Positions 1-7,910 of a stretch of DNA of 46,321 bases are shown one piece after another. The position numbers were made by a program, and so were the translations under genes. This DNA comes from an uncultured Bacteroidales bacterium (GTDB taxonomy: Bacteria > Bacteroidota > Bacteroidia > Bacteroidales > P3). The notes under the pieces are model-generated. The model made no database searches and was not told the origin of the DNA. It saw only the letters and a program-made list of their open reading frames with translations. Each line of letters starts with the position of its first letter. Within the stretch, counting starts at the first letter, position 1. The DNA lies in contig CALUHO010000027.1 in NCBI GenBank assembly GCA_944320465.1, positions 1-46,321 on the forward strand, read 5' to 3'.

Positions 1-102
1 TCTTGCTAAGAGACCTGCACCAAAAAACGGTGAAAAACTGCAAATACGCTCGCAATTCCCCTAATCTGCCCCCGATGCGCGATACAGGCAGCTTCGCGAA
101 AG

Positions 103-117
103 CTTAATAATATTAAG
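103..117 (+). promoter_or_regulatory. Palindrome just upstream of the fimbrial cluster
   Basis: CTTAATA-A-TATTAAG is a perfect 7-bp-arm palindrome ending 4 bases before the first ATG of the cluster. It could be an operator or a translation-affecting hairpin. I see no convincing -33/-7 promoter pair in the 121 bases available, so the promoter may lie outside the window. Confidence 0.25.
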
Positions 118-121
118 AAAC

Positions 122-697
122 ATGAAAAGGATTGCATGGTTTTTGCTTCTCTTGCTTTTTTCCACTTTAACCTGCGCCAATGCTCAAATAGCAGCCATCA
201 AGACCAATCTGCTATATGATGCTACAGCCTCCGTTAATCTTGGCGTGGAAATCGGGCTGGCAAAACAGTGGAGTCTTGACATCAATGGGAATGTCAACTT
301 CTGGGACATGTCGCATTTGCGGAAATGGAGGCATTGGTTCGCCCAACCGGAAGCCCGGTATTGGTTTTGCGACAAATTCAACGGACATTTCCTGGGTCTC
401 CATGCCATAAGCGGCCAATACAATATCGGCGGAACCAAGCTTCTTTTCAACGCTTTTCCTGAAACCAAGGCCAACCGTTTTGAAGGCTGGGGGGTCGGTG
501 TTGGCATCGCCTACGGATACCAATGGCTTCTAAGCAGGCATTGGAGCATCGAAGCCTCCATAGGTATTGGATATATCTATTCAGAATACAGGAAATACCC
601 ATGCGCCAACTGCGGGACGCAAATTGGAGAAGGGGAAAAACACTACTTTGGTCCGACCAAGGCAGCCATCAGCCTGATTTACGTATTTAACAAGTAA
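122..697 (+). CDS. DUF3575 family outer-membrane protein of fimbrial cluster
   Basis: A 191-residue protein with a clear signal peptide (residues 1-22, ending ANA-Q). The mature part has alternating aromatic and polar strands and a glycine-rich 'GWGVGVGIAYGYQW' stretch, as expected of a small beta-barrel. The opening 'AIKTNLLYDATASVNLGVEIGL' style is typical of the DUF3575 family, whose genes commonly open fim/mfa-type clusters in Bacteroidales. The position matches fimX in the Porphyromonas gingivalis fim locus. Only 7 bases separate it from the next gene, so the two are surely co-transcribed. Two cysteines (the CANC motif near residue 160) could form a disulfide. A role in pilus assembly or regulation is inferred from context only. 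Confidence 0.8.
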   Translation: MKRIAWFLLLLLFSTLTCANAQIAAIKTNLLYDATASVNLGVEIGLAKQWSLDINGNVNFWDMSHLRKWRHWFAQPEARYWFCDKFNGHFLGLHAISGQYNIGGTKLLFNAFPETKANRFEGWGVGVGIAYGYQWLLSRHWSIEASIGIGYIYSEYRKYPCANCGTQIGEGEKHYFGPTKAAISLIYVFNK

Positions 698-704
698 AGA
701 CGCC

Positions 705-2390
705 ATGAAAAAGAGGAATAAACAAATATTCGCATCGGTTATTCTGGCGTTTGCCGGAGTATTCTCCCACGCCCAACAAATAATACAGGTTCAGGATACG
801 GCCATCGCCTCCGAAGCGGCCTTCGTTTCCGGCAAGGCAATCTATGCCGACACCGTGCATAACGAAGATATGCCGCAAGACAGCCTTTTCCCAACGGACA
901 CTAAAGACAGTAAAAACAAACGGAAACAGCGCAAGGAGGAGAGATCCCGCTACGAATATGCTATCCGCCATATCAGCGATACCGTACTAATCAGTTCGCT
1001 CAAGACCGATTCGCTGACAGGAGCCGATACCTTGATTGCCGAAAAATACATCTTTTCCGACAGCCTTTTCCGGATAAAGAACGGCAAAGTTCAAGTAAAG
1101 TTCCTTCTCTATACGGGTGATAAGAAAATGCGCCCCCAACACAAACGCGCTTTGGTACCAGTACTCGTATCAAGGGACAGCCTCCATCAGAAAGAGTTGT
1201 CGGCCATCCATACCTACGGTCGTACCCGTAATCTGAAAGACCTCCGGGAAAACAACCTCCCCGTCAATGCCGACACCATCCTCGTCGGAAAGAAAGCAAA
1301 AGGCGTGGAAGTCTATTTCAGCTCGGCTGTACCTTTTGAACCTTGGATGGATACTGCCAGCCTTCAAATCCGGCAAAAAGTCACAGGCTGCGCCGATTGC
1401 GGACTTGCCCAAAGCGATTCCACCCAGATGCCACAACTTCTCTACCAGCCAGAGATTCTATTGCCTGCAGAAATAGAATGTCCTAAAGAATTCAGTCCCC
1501 GCTACGGGTCGGTCGATGCCTATCTGAGTTTCGAAGTGAACAAATCCGCCCTCAAGCTTTCGTTAGGTTCCAACCAGAGCGAACTACGGAAAATCGACAG
1601 TGTCCTGCTCAGGGTAAAAGGGAATCCCGATTACAAAATCCTGAATATGGAAATCAAAGGTTTCGCTTCGCCGGAAGCCCGCTACACGTATAATGTGCAA
1701 CTGGCCGAAAAAAGAGCGAATTCTTTGAAAGACTATATTGCACGGACCTATCAAGTGCCGGATTCAATGCTGGTTGTTTTCCCCGGAGAAGAGAACTGGG
1801 ACGATTTGACCTTGCTAATCCAGAACAGCGGACTCCCGTACAAAGAAGAAATCCTCCGCATCATCGAGGAGGAACCGGATTACGATCGGAGGGAACAGCT
1901 CATCAAACAGGTAGGCCACGGCCATCCGTACCGCCTGATTTTTGAACAATTCTATCCCCTCTTGAGAAAAAACACGTTTTCCATTTCCTACGTAAGCTTG
2001 GAACGGGAAATAAACGAAGCCAAAAATCTGGTCTCTTCCAATCCCAAGGAACTGAATACTTACGAATTTTACAACGTGGCCAAGACATTCTATGCGGATG
2101 ATACCGCTGCCTACCGTCAGATTATCATGCTAGCAGCCGATACCTACCCTACCCATGCCATTGCCAATGCCAATGCAGCGAGGGTCGCCTTGTTTGAAGG
2201 AGATATCAAAAAGGCCCGGACATACCTGCTCAACACCAATTACGAGGATTTCACGCTGCCTTTGAGGGCTTATATCGCTTGGAAGGAAGGCCATGTGGAA
2301 GATGCACTCCAGCTTTGGCAACAAGCGGCAGAAAGCGGAGATCCTGTTTCAGCCCACAATCTGGCAGAAATAGAACGGAGAGGCTTCTGA
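705..2390 (+). CDS. OmpA-domain outer-membrane protein of fimbrial cluster (PgmA-like)
   Basis: A 561-residue protein with a signal peptide (about residues 1-23, ending SHA-Q). The N-terminal half is a DUF3868-like region ending near residue 230. An OmpA-like peptidoglycan-binding domain follows at about residues 275-375, with 'LSFEVNKSAL', 'IKGFASPEA' and 'LAEKRANSLKDYI'. The tail (about 440-561) is helical and TPR-like, ending in a Sel1-style 'AAESGDPVSAHNLAEIE'. The order DUF3575 gene, this gene, major fimbrillin matches fimX-pgmA-fimA of P. gingivalis. It probably anchors or supports the pilus machinery between outer membrane and peptidoglycan. Family placement is firm for the OmpA domain, and the pilus role is inferred from position. 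Confidence 0.8.
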   Translation: MKKRNKQIFASVILAFAGVFSHAQQIIQVQDTAIASEAAFVSGKAIYADTVHNEDMPQDSLFPTDTKDSKNKRKQRKEERSRYEYAIRHISDTVLISSLKTDSLTGADTLIAEKYIFSDSLFRIKNGKVQVKFLLYTGDKKMRPQHKRALVPVLVSRDSLHQKELSAIHTYGRTRNLKDLRENNLPVNADTILVGKKAKGVEVYFSSAVPFEPWMDTASLQIRQKVTGCADCGLAQSDSTQMPQLLYQPEILLPAEIECPKEFSPRYGSVDAYLSFEVNKSALKLSLGSNQSELRKIDSVLLRVKGNPDYKILNMEIKGFASPEARYTYNVQLAEKRANSLKDYIARTYQVPDSMLVVFPGEENWDDLTLLIQNSGLPYKEEILRIIEEEPDYDRREQLIKQVGHGHPYRLIFEQFYPLLRKNTFSISYVSLEREINEAKNLVSSNPKELNTYEFYNVAKTFYADDTAAYRQIIMLAADTYPTHAIANANAARVALFEGDIKKARTYLLNTNYEDFTLPLRAYIAWKEGHVEDALQLWQQAAESGDPVSAHNLAEIERRGF

Positions 2391-2448
2391 GCCGACAAAA
2401 CAAGAAAGCAAAATTTTGAAGAATATTAACACAAAAATCAACAAACAA

Positions 2449-3909
2449 ATGAAAATCTACAAGATTTTAGCAGGTTCTTTGCTGCTCTTAGGGTTAGCAT
2501 CCTGCAACAATGAAAACGGGAACGATGACAACAACAAGAATGACATCAAAAACCCGGCCTATGCCCAATTCTCTTTGGTGATGGCAAATACGCAAAATCA
2601 AGCCAAAGCCAGCACCTCGACTTCGGATGGCGGAACCAATATTGGTACGACAGAAGAACAGACGGTGCAAAATGTCACCATCATTTTCTCGAATGTGGAA
2701 GGCACCGTTCAATACGACACAACTTTCAACGTAAACAACTTAACTTCCGGAGGTGTGACTTCCGACCAGGAAATCGTCTACACCACCCCGGTATTTGAGG
2801 TTGAAGAAGGCGAGTATACGGTTTACGCGTGTGTCAACAAGCCTTCGTCATTTAATCCGGCCACACCGGAAACCGACCTGGTTTCGGCAGGCGACAGAGG
2901 TACCATCACTGACGGTATCGCCAAAGATAACAACTTCATGATGACGACCTCCATGGAAAACGCTAGAGCCAACGTGATCTTGAAAAAAACCGTCAATACT
3001 GAAAACAATCCCCTGCCTATCTCTTTGAATGTAGACCGTACTGCGGCAAAAATCTCGTACAACACGGCAAAGACCAATCGTTCGTTTACATTTGAAGTCA
3101 CGAATGCCACGACCGGCGTAGCAATAGGGAATGTCCCGACTACGCTGACGGCCATGAACATAGCCAACCGCAACATGACATCCTATGCATTCGGCCGTAA
3201 AGATGGCGAGTATGTAAAAGACCCCAACTTTGATCAAACGGATGTTACCGACTTGTACGCAGGAACAACATTTGACGATAAGCAAGACCTGATTACGGGG
3301 CAAAACCCAGAGTATCCTTACTTCTATTGCTTGGAAAATACCGACAAAGAAGGCAAGGCAGAAAAGTTCTACACGGGTATCTTCTTCCAAGCCAAGCATG
3401 AACCTGATAACAGTGTTTGGTGTACAACGGCCACTGGTGTCACCCTTACCGGTACACCAAGTGTCAACGGCACTTTTTACCGCTTCGGACGTCTCCTCTT
3501 CGCCAACAAGACCGACATGATCAATTACTATACCAAATACGGCGACCAAAACGCCTTACAAGCTGTAACTGACTTGTTGGAAGGAAGCGACGAAAATGGC
3601 TATGAGTTCCTCACAAAATGCGTGACTTTGCGCGACACGTACCACATTGATGTGTATTACGAAGGACACAGCTATTACTTGGCCACCATCGGCCATACAG
3701 GTAATGGCTCTGCTGCTACCGCTCCTTATGCCATGCAATATGGCGTAGTCCGCAATACTTGGTATCAAGTAGGTGTCAACGACATCAGCGGCTTAGGTTC
3801 CGTAGTACCGGAAAGCACAGACGAGCCGGTTGACCCGGAAGATGCTAACATCCAGGTTGAAATCTTAATCAACCCGTGGAATGTTGTCATCAACGACTTC
3901 AACCTGTAG
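2449..3909 (+). CDS. Major fimbrial subunit, Mfa1/FimA-like (type V pilin)
   Basis: The start is set at ATG 2449 because it gives a standard lipoprotein signal (MKIYK...GLASC, lipid Cys19); an in-frame TTG at 2416 would spoil it. The 486-residue product has an Asn/Asp-rich linker after the Cys, then a two-domain fimbrillin body. The C-terminal strand 'VEILINPWNVVINDFNL' matches the C-terminal 'PW' strand of Mfa1-type pilins. Known family biology: such pilins are exported as lipoproteins, processed by a trypsin-like protease that frees a strand-acceptor groove, and polymerised by strand exchange. Lack of acidic runs and richness in Thr/Asn fit a surface shaft protein. The gene is followed by an inverted repeat that may favour its high expression over downstream genes. 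Confidence 0.85.
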   Translation: MKIYKILAGSLLLLGLASCNNENGNDDNNKNDIKNPAYAQFSLVMANTQNQAKASTSTSDGGTNIGTTEEQTVQNVTIIFSNVEGTVQYDTTFNVNNLTSGGVTSDQEIVYTTPVFEVEEGEYTVYACVNKPSSFNPATPETDLVSAGDRGTITDGIAKDNNFMMTTSMENARANVILKKTVNTENNPLPISLNVDRTAAKISYNTAKTNRSFTFEVTNATTGVAIGNVPTTLTAMNIANRNMTSYAFGRKDGEYVKDPNFDQTDVTDLYAGTTFDDKQDLITGQNPEYPYFYCLENTDKEGKAEKFYTGIFFQAKHEPDNSVWCTTATGVTLTGTPSVNGTFYRFGRLLFANKTDMINYYTKYGDQNALQAVTDLLEGSDENGYEFLTKCVTLRDTYHIDVYYEGHSYYLATIGHTGNGSAATAPYAMQYGVVRNTWYQVGVNDISGLGSVVPESTDEPVDPEDANIQVEILINPWNVVINDFNL

Positions 3910-3918
3910 TCTTCCCTA

Positions 3919-3954
3919 TTTTCCGGTGTGCCGGACATCCGACACACCGGAAAA
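3919..3954 (+). promoter_or_regulatory. Inverted repeat between major pilin and anchor genes
   Basis: TTTTCCGGTGTG and CACACCGGAAAA form a perfect 12-bp stem with a 12-nt loop, 9 bases after the pilin stop codon. There is no T-tract after the stem, so it looks more like an mRNA-stabilising or attenuating hairpin than a full terminator. A second, weaker GC-rich dyad follows at about 3966-3989. Both would help make pilin mRNA more abundant than the downstream anchor mRNA. Confidence 0.5.
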
Positions 3955-4028
3955 CATTAAACGTCCCCCGCGGCAAGCATGCCGGCGGGATAAAGAACTT
4001 GATTTTAGAAAGCAACTAAATTAAACCG

Positions 4029-4985
4029 ATGAAACGCTCGTATGGAAAACTACTCGCACTGGTCTTGGTAGGAATAGGAAGTTCCTGCAGCGCGGTTTAT
4101 GAGAATCTGGATCCGTGCCAGCATAACGTAGGCTTCGTCTACGACTACAACATGAGCTTTGCCGATGCTTTCCCTGCATCGCCGATGCCGATGAACCTCT
4201 ACGTCTTTGACCAGGACAGCCTTTTTGTGACCACCTATTCGGGTTCTGCCATCGAACTGTCCAATGGCATGTATGGCATGCCCGTCTCAATGCCGGCAGG
4301 CTCCTACCATTTGATAGCTTGGGGAGGCAATACCGAGGATCTCTACGAAACACCTGCTTTGACAGCGGGCGTTTCCGCGATGAAAGACCTCACTGTCCGG
4401 CTACGCCGCCAAGAAAACGGCCAGCTGCAACAAGCCCAAGGCCTAGACAAGCTCCTCCAAGGAGTTTCCTCCATCAATATCGATTCTACCGACCATTCGC
4501 AGGCCACCGTTCACCTGATGAACAACACCAAGCAATTAGTGTTCATCATCCAGACTGACGACGGCAATGCACTGAATCCCGAAGACTACCATTTCAGCAT
4601 CACAGCCCAGAACGGCAAGATGGCCTTCAACAATGACATGCTGGAAGATTTCCCCGTCACCTACACCGAATTCGTCAAAAGTTCCATGTCGCAGGACGGT
4701 CTCGATGTCCTCAAGGCTGAAATCAACACCTTGCGACTGATGGCAGATCAGGAAGCCCGTCTGCAGATTTTTGCCAACGAATCCAAAGGGAACATTTTGG
4801 ACATAGACTTGATTGCTTATCTCAAAATGTTCAAAAGCACATACTACAGCAACATGTCCGATCAGGAATGGCTGGACAGGAACACTTCATTCAACATCGT
4901 TTTTTTCATGGATCCCAACACGGGCATGATTACAACCTTGCAAATAGGTCCATGGAAAATCGTGCTTGTGGATCACGAACTGTAG
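4029..4985 (+). CDS. Mfa2/FimB-like fimbrial anchor lipoprotein
   Basis: A 318-residue lipoprotein with signal MKRSYGKLL...GIGSSC (lipid Cys20). The motif 'ENLDPCQHNVGFVYDYNMSFADAFP' is a hallmark of the FimB/Mfa2 family, and the C-terminal 'TLQIGPWKIVLVDHEL' is the family's closing strand. Members sit in the outer membrane, anchor the pilus base and limit pilus length, and are not proteolytically activated in the way the shaft subunit is. The gene comes straight after the major pilin, as in the fimA-fimB and mfa1-mfa2 loci. The assignment is firm on motif and context. Confidence 0.87.
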   Translation: MKRSYGKLLALVLVGIGSSCSAVYENLDPCQHNVGFVYDYNMSFADAFPASPMPMNLYVFDQDSLFVTTYSGSAIELSNGMYGMPVSMPAGSYHLIAWGGNTEDLYETPALTAGVSAMKDLTVRLRRQENGQLQQAQGLDKLLQGVSSINIDSTDHSQATVHLMNNTKQLVFIIQTDDGNALNPEDYHFSITAQNGKMAFNNDMLEDFPVTYTEFVKSSMSQDGLDVLKAEINTLRLMADQEARLQIFANESKGNILDIDLIAYLKMFKSTYYSNMSDQEWLDRNTSFNIVFFMDPNTGMITTLQIGPWKIVLVDHEL

Positions 4986-5033
4986 CAAATACAATCCTTT
5001 GTATCAAAAACACGACACAAAATCAAAAACACC

Positions 5034-6839
5034 ATGTTGCGGCACATTTTACATCAGGTTGCTTTCCTTGGGCTGATAGCTGTCCTCATCGCAGGGCTTG
5101 CCGGCTGCGAAAGGAGCCTTTTGAGCGATGATTCGCAACAAGGCAAAATGGCGCCCCGAAACGTCAATGCCGATTTGTCCATAGAACTTCCTAATAAGGA
5201 CTATACCGATCCCGGAACCTTGGCCGAGAATCAAATCGACCTGCTGGATCTCTTCTTTGTCCCTCTGGACGAGAACGGCACCGAGACATACGACAGCGTG
5301 TTCAATGTCACGATAGAAGGACATACAGGCACTGTCATCAACCAGAACGAAAAACGTTACATGCAAGCAGCCGACTTAAACGAAGGTCGGTACCATGTTT
5401 ACGTAGCCGCGAACTTGAACGAGATGCAACGCAACCATCTCAAGGCAAAAGGCCCCAATGAAGCTTATACATCCAGCGGTTCCACGGGCGCTCAGCTGGA
5501 CAATTACAGCAAGGTGGTTTACGATGCAGCGCGTTACGACTTTCAAGGGGAAACTATCGATGACAATACTGGTCTAGTCAATTTAGTCATGTTCGGCATA
5601 GGTAAAGATGCAAATGCTAACGAAAGCGAAGTATTTGAAGTGGTCAAGCCAGACACAGGCCGGATTCAGGTAAGAATCAAGACGGATTTGACCCGGGTTG
5701 TAGCCAAAGTACACCTGACTAGCGAGGTGGTTTCCGAAAACGGGACGGACTACATTCCATTGGATGGCGATTTGATTGAATCGGACGGCAGGGTTCGGGG
5801 ATGGATTCGTCTCAAAGACTTGAAATACATAGCCAATGCTACCAACAAGAAGTTCTACTTCCGCCCTCAGGTTGATGAAGAGAACAAGACAATCGACCCC
5901 AATTACAAGGTCAGCGAATGCGTCAAGTACGAAGGCAAAGAATACAAAGAAGCGAGGGAAGGCTATGTGAACGAGAATTTCGTTTACTACTCTATCGAAC
6001 GATTCCGCAATGCCAGGCATCCCAACCTGCTCACGGCCGAAGCCTATAATGAAAGCCGCATTCCCGGCCGGCCGGGAAGCGCGAATACCTATACCCGCGG
6101 GGCCTATTGCTTTGAAAACACGTTAGACTACGATGCAAACAGCATAGCTGGCAGACCTTTTACGGAAAACGAGGAGGCCATTATTCCGAGAGCTTTCACG
6201 ACCCATCTGATGATGGTTGCCAAATTCACGCCCAAGTACGTAGTGGCCAACCAGACGGATATAGCTGATTACAGTGACCAAGGGAATACTATTGAATACA
6301 CTTGGCTCGGCAAGGTCCTCAATAGCACAGCTGCTTCCGAAGCCGGTTTGATACTGATAGAATTTCCCACCGAAGCCGATGCTCGGAAATTCCTTACCTT
6401 TTCGTTGGAACAAAACAACGTGCTGGCATCCGACCCGGAGTTTCCGACTGAAGATGGCCGATACGCCAGCGAGACTTTTTTCCTCAACAGCAACTCGGGA
6501 AACGATTATTACAGCTATGGAGCCATGATGACTTTGATGAACACGTTCAATGAAAGTCACCCGGCTTCAGATGGCAGTTACGCGACAGCTGAAGATTTCA
6601 AACCCTTCAATCATGGGTGGAGCTACTATTACACCTTTATCGATGGCAACGGGACGCATGCCAGCGAGGCTCCTGTCCGCTTCACTGAAAGCAACGTATA
6701 CCGCAACCACTATTATATATTACGGTTGAACAGAATTTCCGGCTTAGGAACCGTCAACCACCCTTCCTTTATCCGAGTCTACACCATGACTGTGGATGGA
6801 TGGACAGAAGGCGATTCGGGAAGAGGAGAAGCTTCTTAA
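5034..6839 (+). CDS. Large minor fimbrial subunit, Mfa1/FimA superfamily
   Basis: A 601-residue lipoprotein (MLRHILHQ...AGLAGC, lipid Cys25). The N-terminal part 'VNADLSIELPNKDYTDPGTLAENQIDLLDLFFVPLDENGTETYDSVFNVTIEG' is a fimbrillin strand order, followed by 'EGRYHVYVAANLN', which is typical of Mfa-type pilins. The C-terminus 'NHYYILRLNRISGLGTVNHPSF...VDGWTEG' closely parallels the 'WYQVGVNDISGLGSVV' region of the major subunit, so this is a second pilin of the same fold. It probably occupies the shaft or sub-tip as an accessory subunit (compare FimC or Mfa3). The last residues are Ser/Gly/Glu-rich instead of the usual closing strand. Confidence 0.75.
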   Translation: MLRHILHQVAFLGLIAVLIAGLAGCERSLLSDDSQQGKMAPRNVNADLSIELPNKDYTDPGTLAENQIDLLDLFFVPLDENGTETYDSVFNVTIEGHTGTVINQNEKRYMQAADLNEGRYHVYVAANLNEMQRNHLKAKGPNEAYTSSGSTGAQLDNYSKVVYDAARYDFQGETIDDNTGLVNLVMFGIGKDANANESEVFEVVKPDTGRIQVRIKTDLTRVVAKVHLTSEVVSENGTDYIPLDGDLIESDGRVRGWIRLKDLKYIANATNKKFYFRPQVDEENKTIDPNYKVSECVKYEGKEYKEAREGYVNENFVYYSIERFRNARHPNLLTAEAYNESRIPGRPGSANTYTRGAYCFENTLDYDANSIAGRPFTENEEAIIPRAFTTHLMMVAKFTPKYVVANQTDIADYSDQGNTIEYTWLGKVLNSTAASEAGLILIEFPTEADARKFLTFSLEQNNVLASDPEFPTEDGRYASETFFLNSNSGNDYYSYGAMMTLMNTFNESHPASDGSYATAEDFKPFNHGWSYYYTFIDGNGTHASEAPVRFTESNVYRNHYYILRLNRISGLGTVNHPSFIRVYTMTVDGWTEGDSGRGEAS

Positions 6840-6852
6840 AAAGGTCGATGCC

Positions 6853-7905
6853 ATGAAAAAGAAAAGACTTTTACTATGGCTGATACTGCCTGCCGTGTTG
6901 TGGTTCAGCGCATGTAATACAGAGATAAACACGGATGACAAGACGGGTTCCACCATGTCGGTGAATCTTCGTGCCAAAAGCGGGGATGATGTAAAAGCTC
7001 GCCTTGTTTTCTGGAGAGAGAGCGATTACCATGGCTTGGATTCCGTCCCGGCCATACCCTACTGCGTATGCCTGCCAGGGAATCCTATCAATTCCTATCA
7101 GAGTTCCACCAACCTGCCGTATAATACAGGCGTGCCATATCCCAACACATACGAAAAACTCCATGTAACCGGCTATTCCCCTCAGGAACTGCTGCCAGAA
7201 AACGGATCGGGACAGGATGTCCTTTCAGGGGATTACCGGACAGTTCCTCTTACAGATAAATACAAAGGAGGGAAAAGCGACATATTGAGCTGTTCGGGAA
7301 CTTATACCGGTAGCGAGGAGCAACCTTTCGATGGGCAACAGACTCATCTTCTCTTTGAACATGCCAGCACACGCATCATCTTCAAACTGGAACGCGACAA
7401 GGGGACGGAAGGACTTCTGATGTTCCGCAATGCACGGATAGAACTGCCCGACACGTACGCGCCGCAATCTTTGCAATGGCAGGGCGACAACTACCATTTA
7501 GTGGGATGCAACTCCGATTACGATTATTTCGGGGAAGAAAGGTTGCGCACACGCACCGAAACAAACAGCATCCTTATTGATGAAACCTTGGTGTTGGATA
7601 CCCTTTACATAGCCACGCACAAAACGGTACAGGAAAGCCACCCCGGAATATTCTACCTGAAGCTTATTGCGGACCGTTCAGACGGCAACTTTGAAGAAGG
7701 AAGCTACATCGAAGAAGAGGTCGAATGGATTATCCCTATCGACATCAAGGAAGGCGGGAACGGGCAAACCATAGAAAACCTGAAAGCCGGACATAGCTAC
7801 GAAATCACCATCACCTTCATGCTGAATTCCTTCCGGCTCGAAGCCGCAGAAGAAGAGTGGGAAGACCATGTAGTGGTAGATGTCCAAATCATCAATGAAG
7901 AATAA
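6853..7905 (+). CDS. Fimbrillin-like lipoprotein, accessory pilus subunit
   Basis: ATG 6853 is chosen because it yields a lipoprotein signal (MKKKRLLLWLILPAVLWFSAC, Cys21); an in-frame ATG at 6796 lies inside the preceding gene. The 350-residue product contains 'HLLFEHASTRIIFKLERD', the 'F.H..ar+.F.+' signature of Bacteroidales fimbrillin-like (Mfa_like/FimB-type) domains, and ends 'LKAGHSYEITITFMLNSFRLEAAEEEWEDHVVVDVQI', another common ending of such subunits. It follows the preceding stop by 13 bases. It likely incorporates at or near the pilus tip. The individual family was not resolved further. Confidence 0.7.
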   Translation: MKKKRLLLWLILPAVLWFSACNTEINTDDKTGSTMSVNLRAKSGDDVKARLVFWRESDYHGLDSVPAIPYCVCLPGNPINSYQSSTNLPYNTGVPYPNTYEKLHVTGYSPQELLPENGSGQDVLSGDYRTVPLTDKYKGGKSDILSCSGTYTGSEEQPFDGQQTHLLFEHASTRIIFKLERDKGTEGLLMFRNARIELPDTYAPQSLQWQGDNYHLVGCNSDYDYFGEERLRTRTETNSILIDETLVLDTLYIATHKTVQESHPGIFYLKLIADRSDGNFEEGSYIEEEVEWIIPIDIKEGGNGQTIENLKAGHSYEITITFMLNSFRLEAAEEEWEDHVVVDVQIINEE

Positions 7906-7910
7906 GAACC

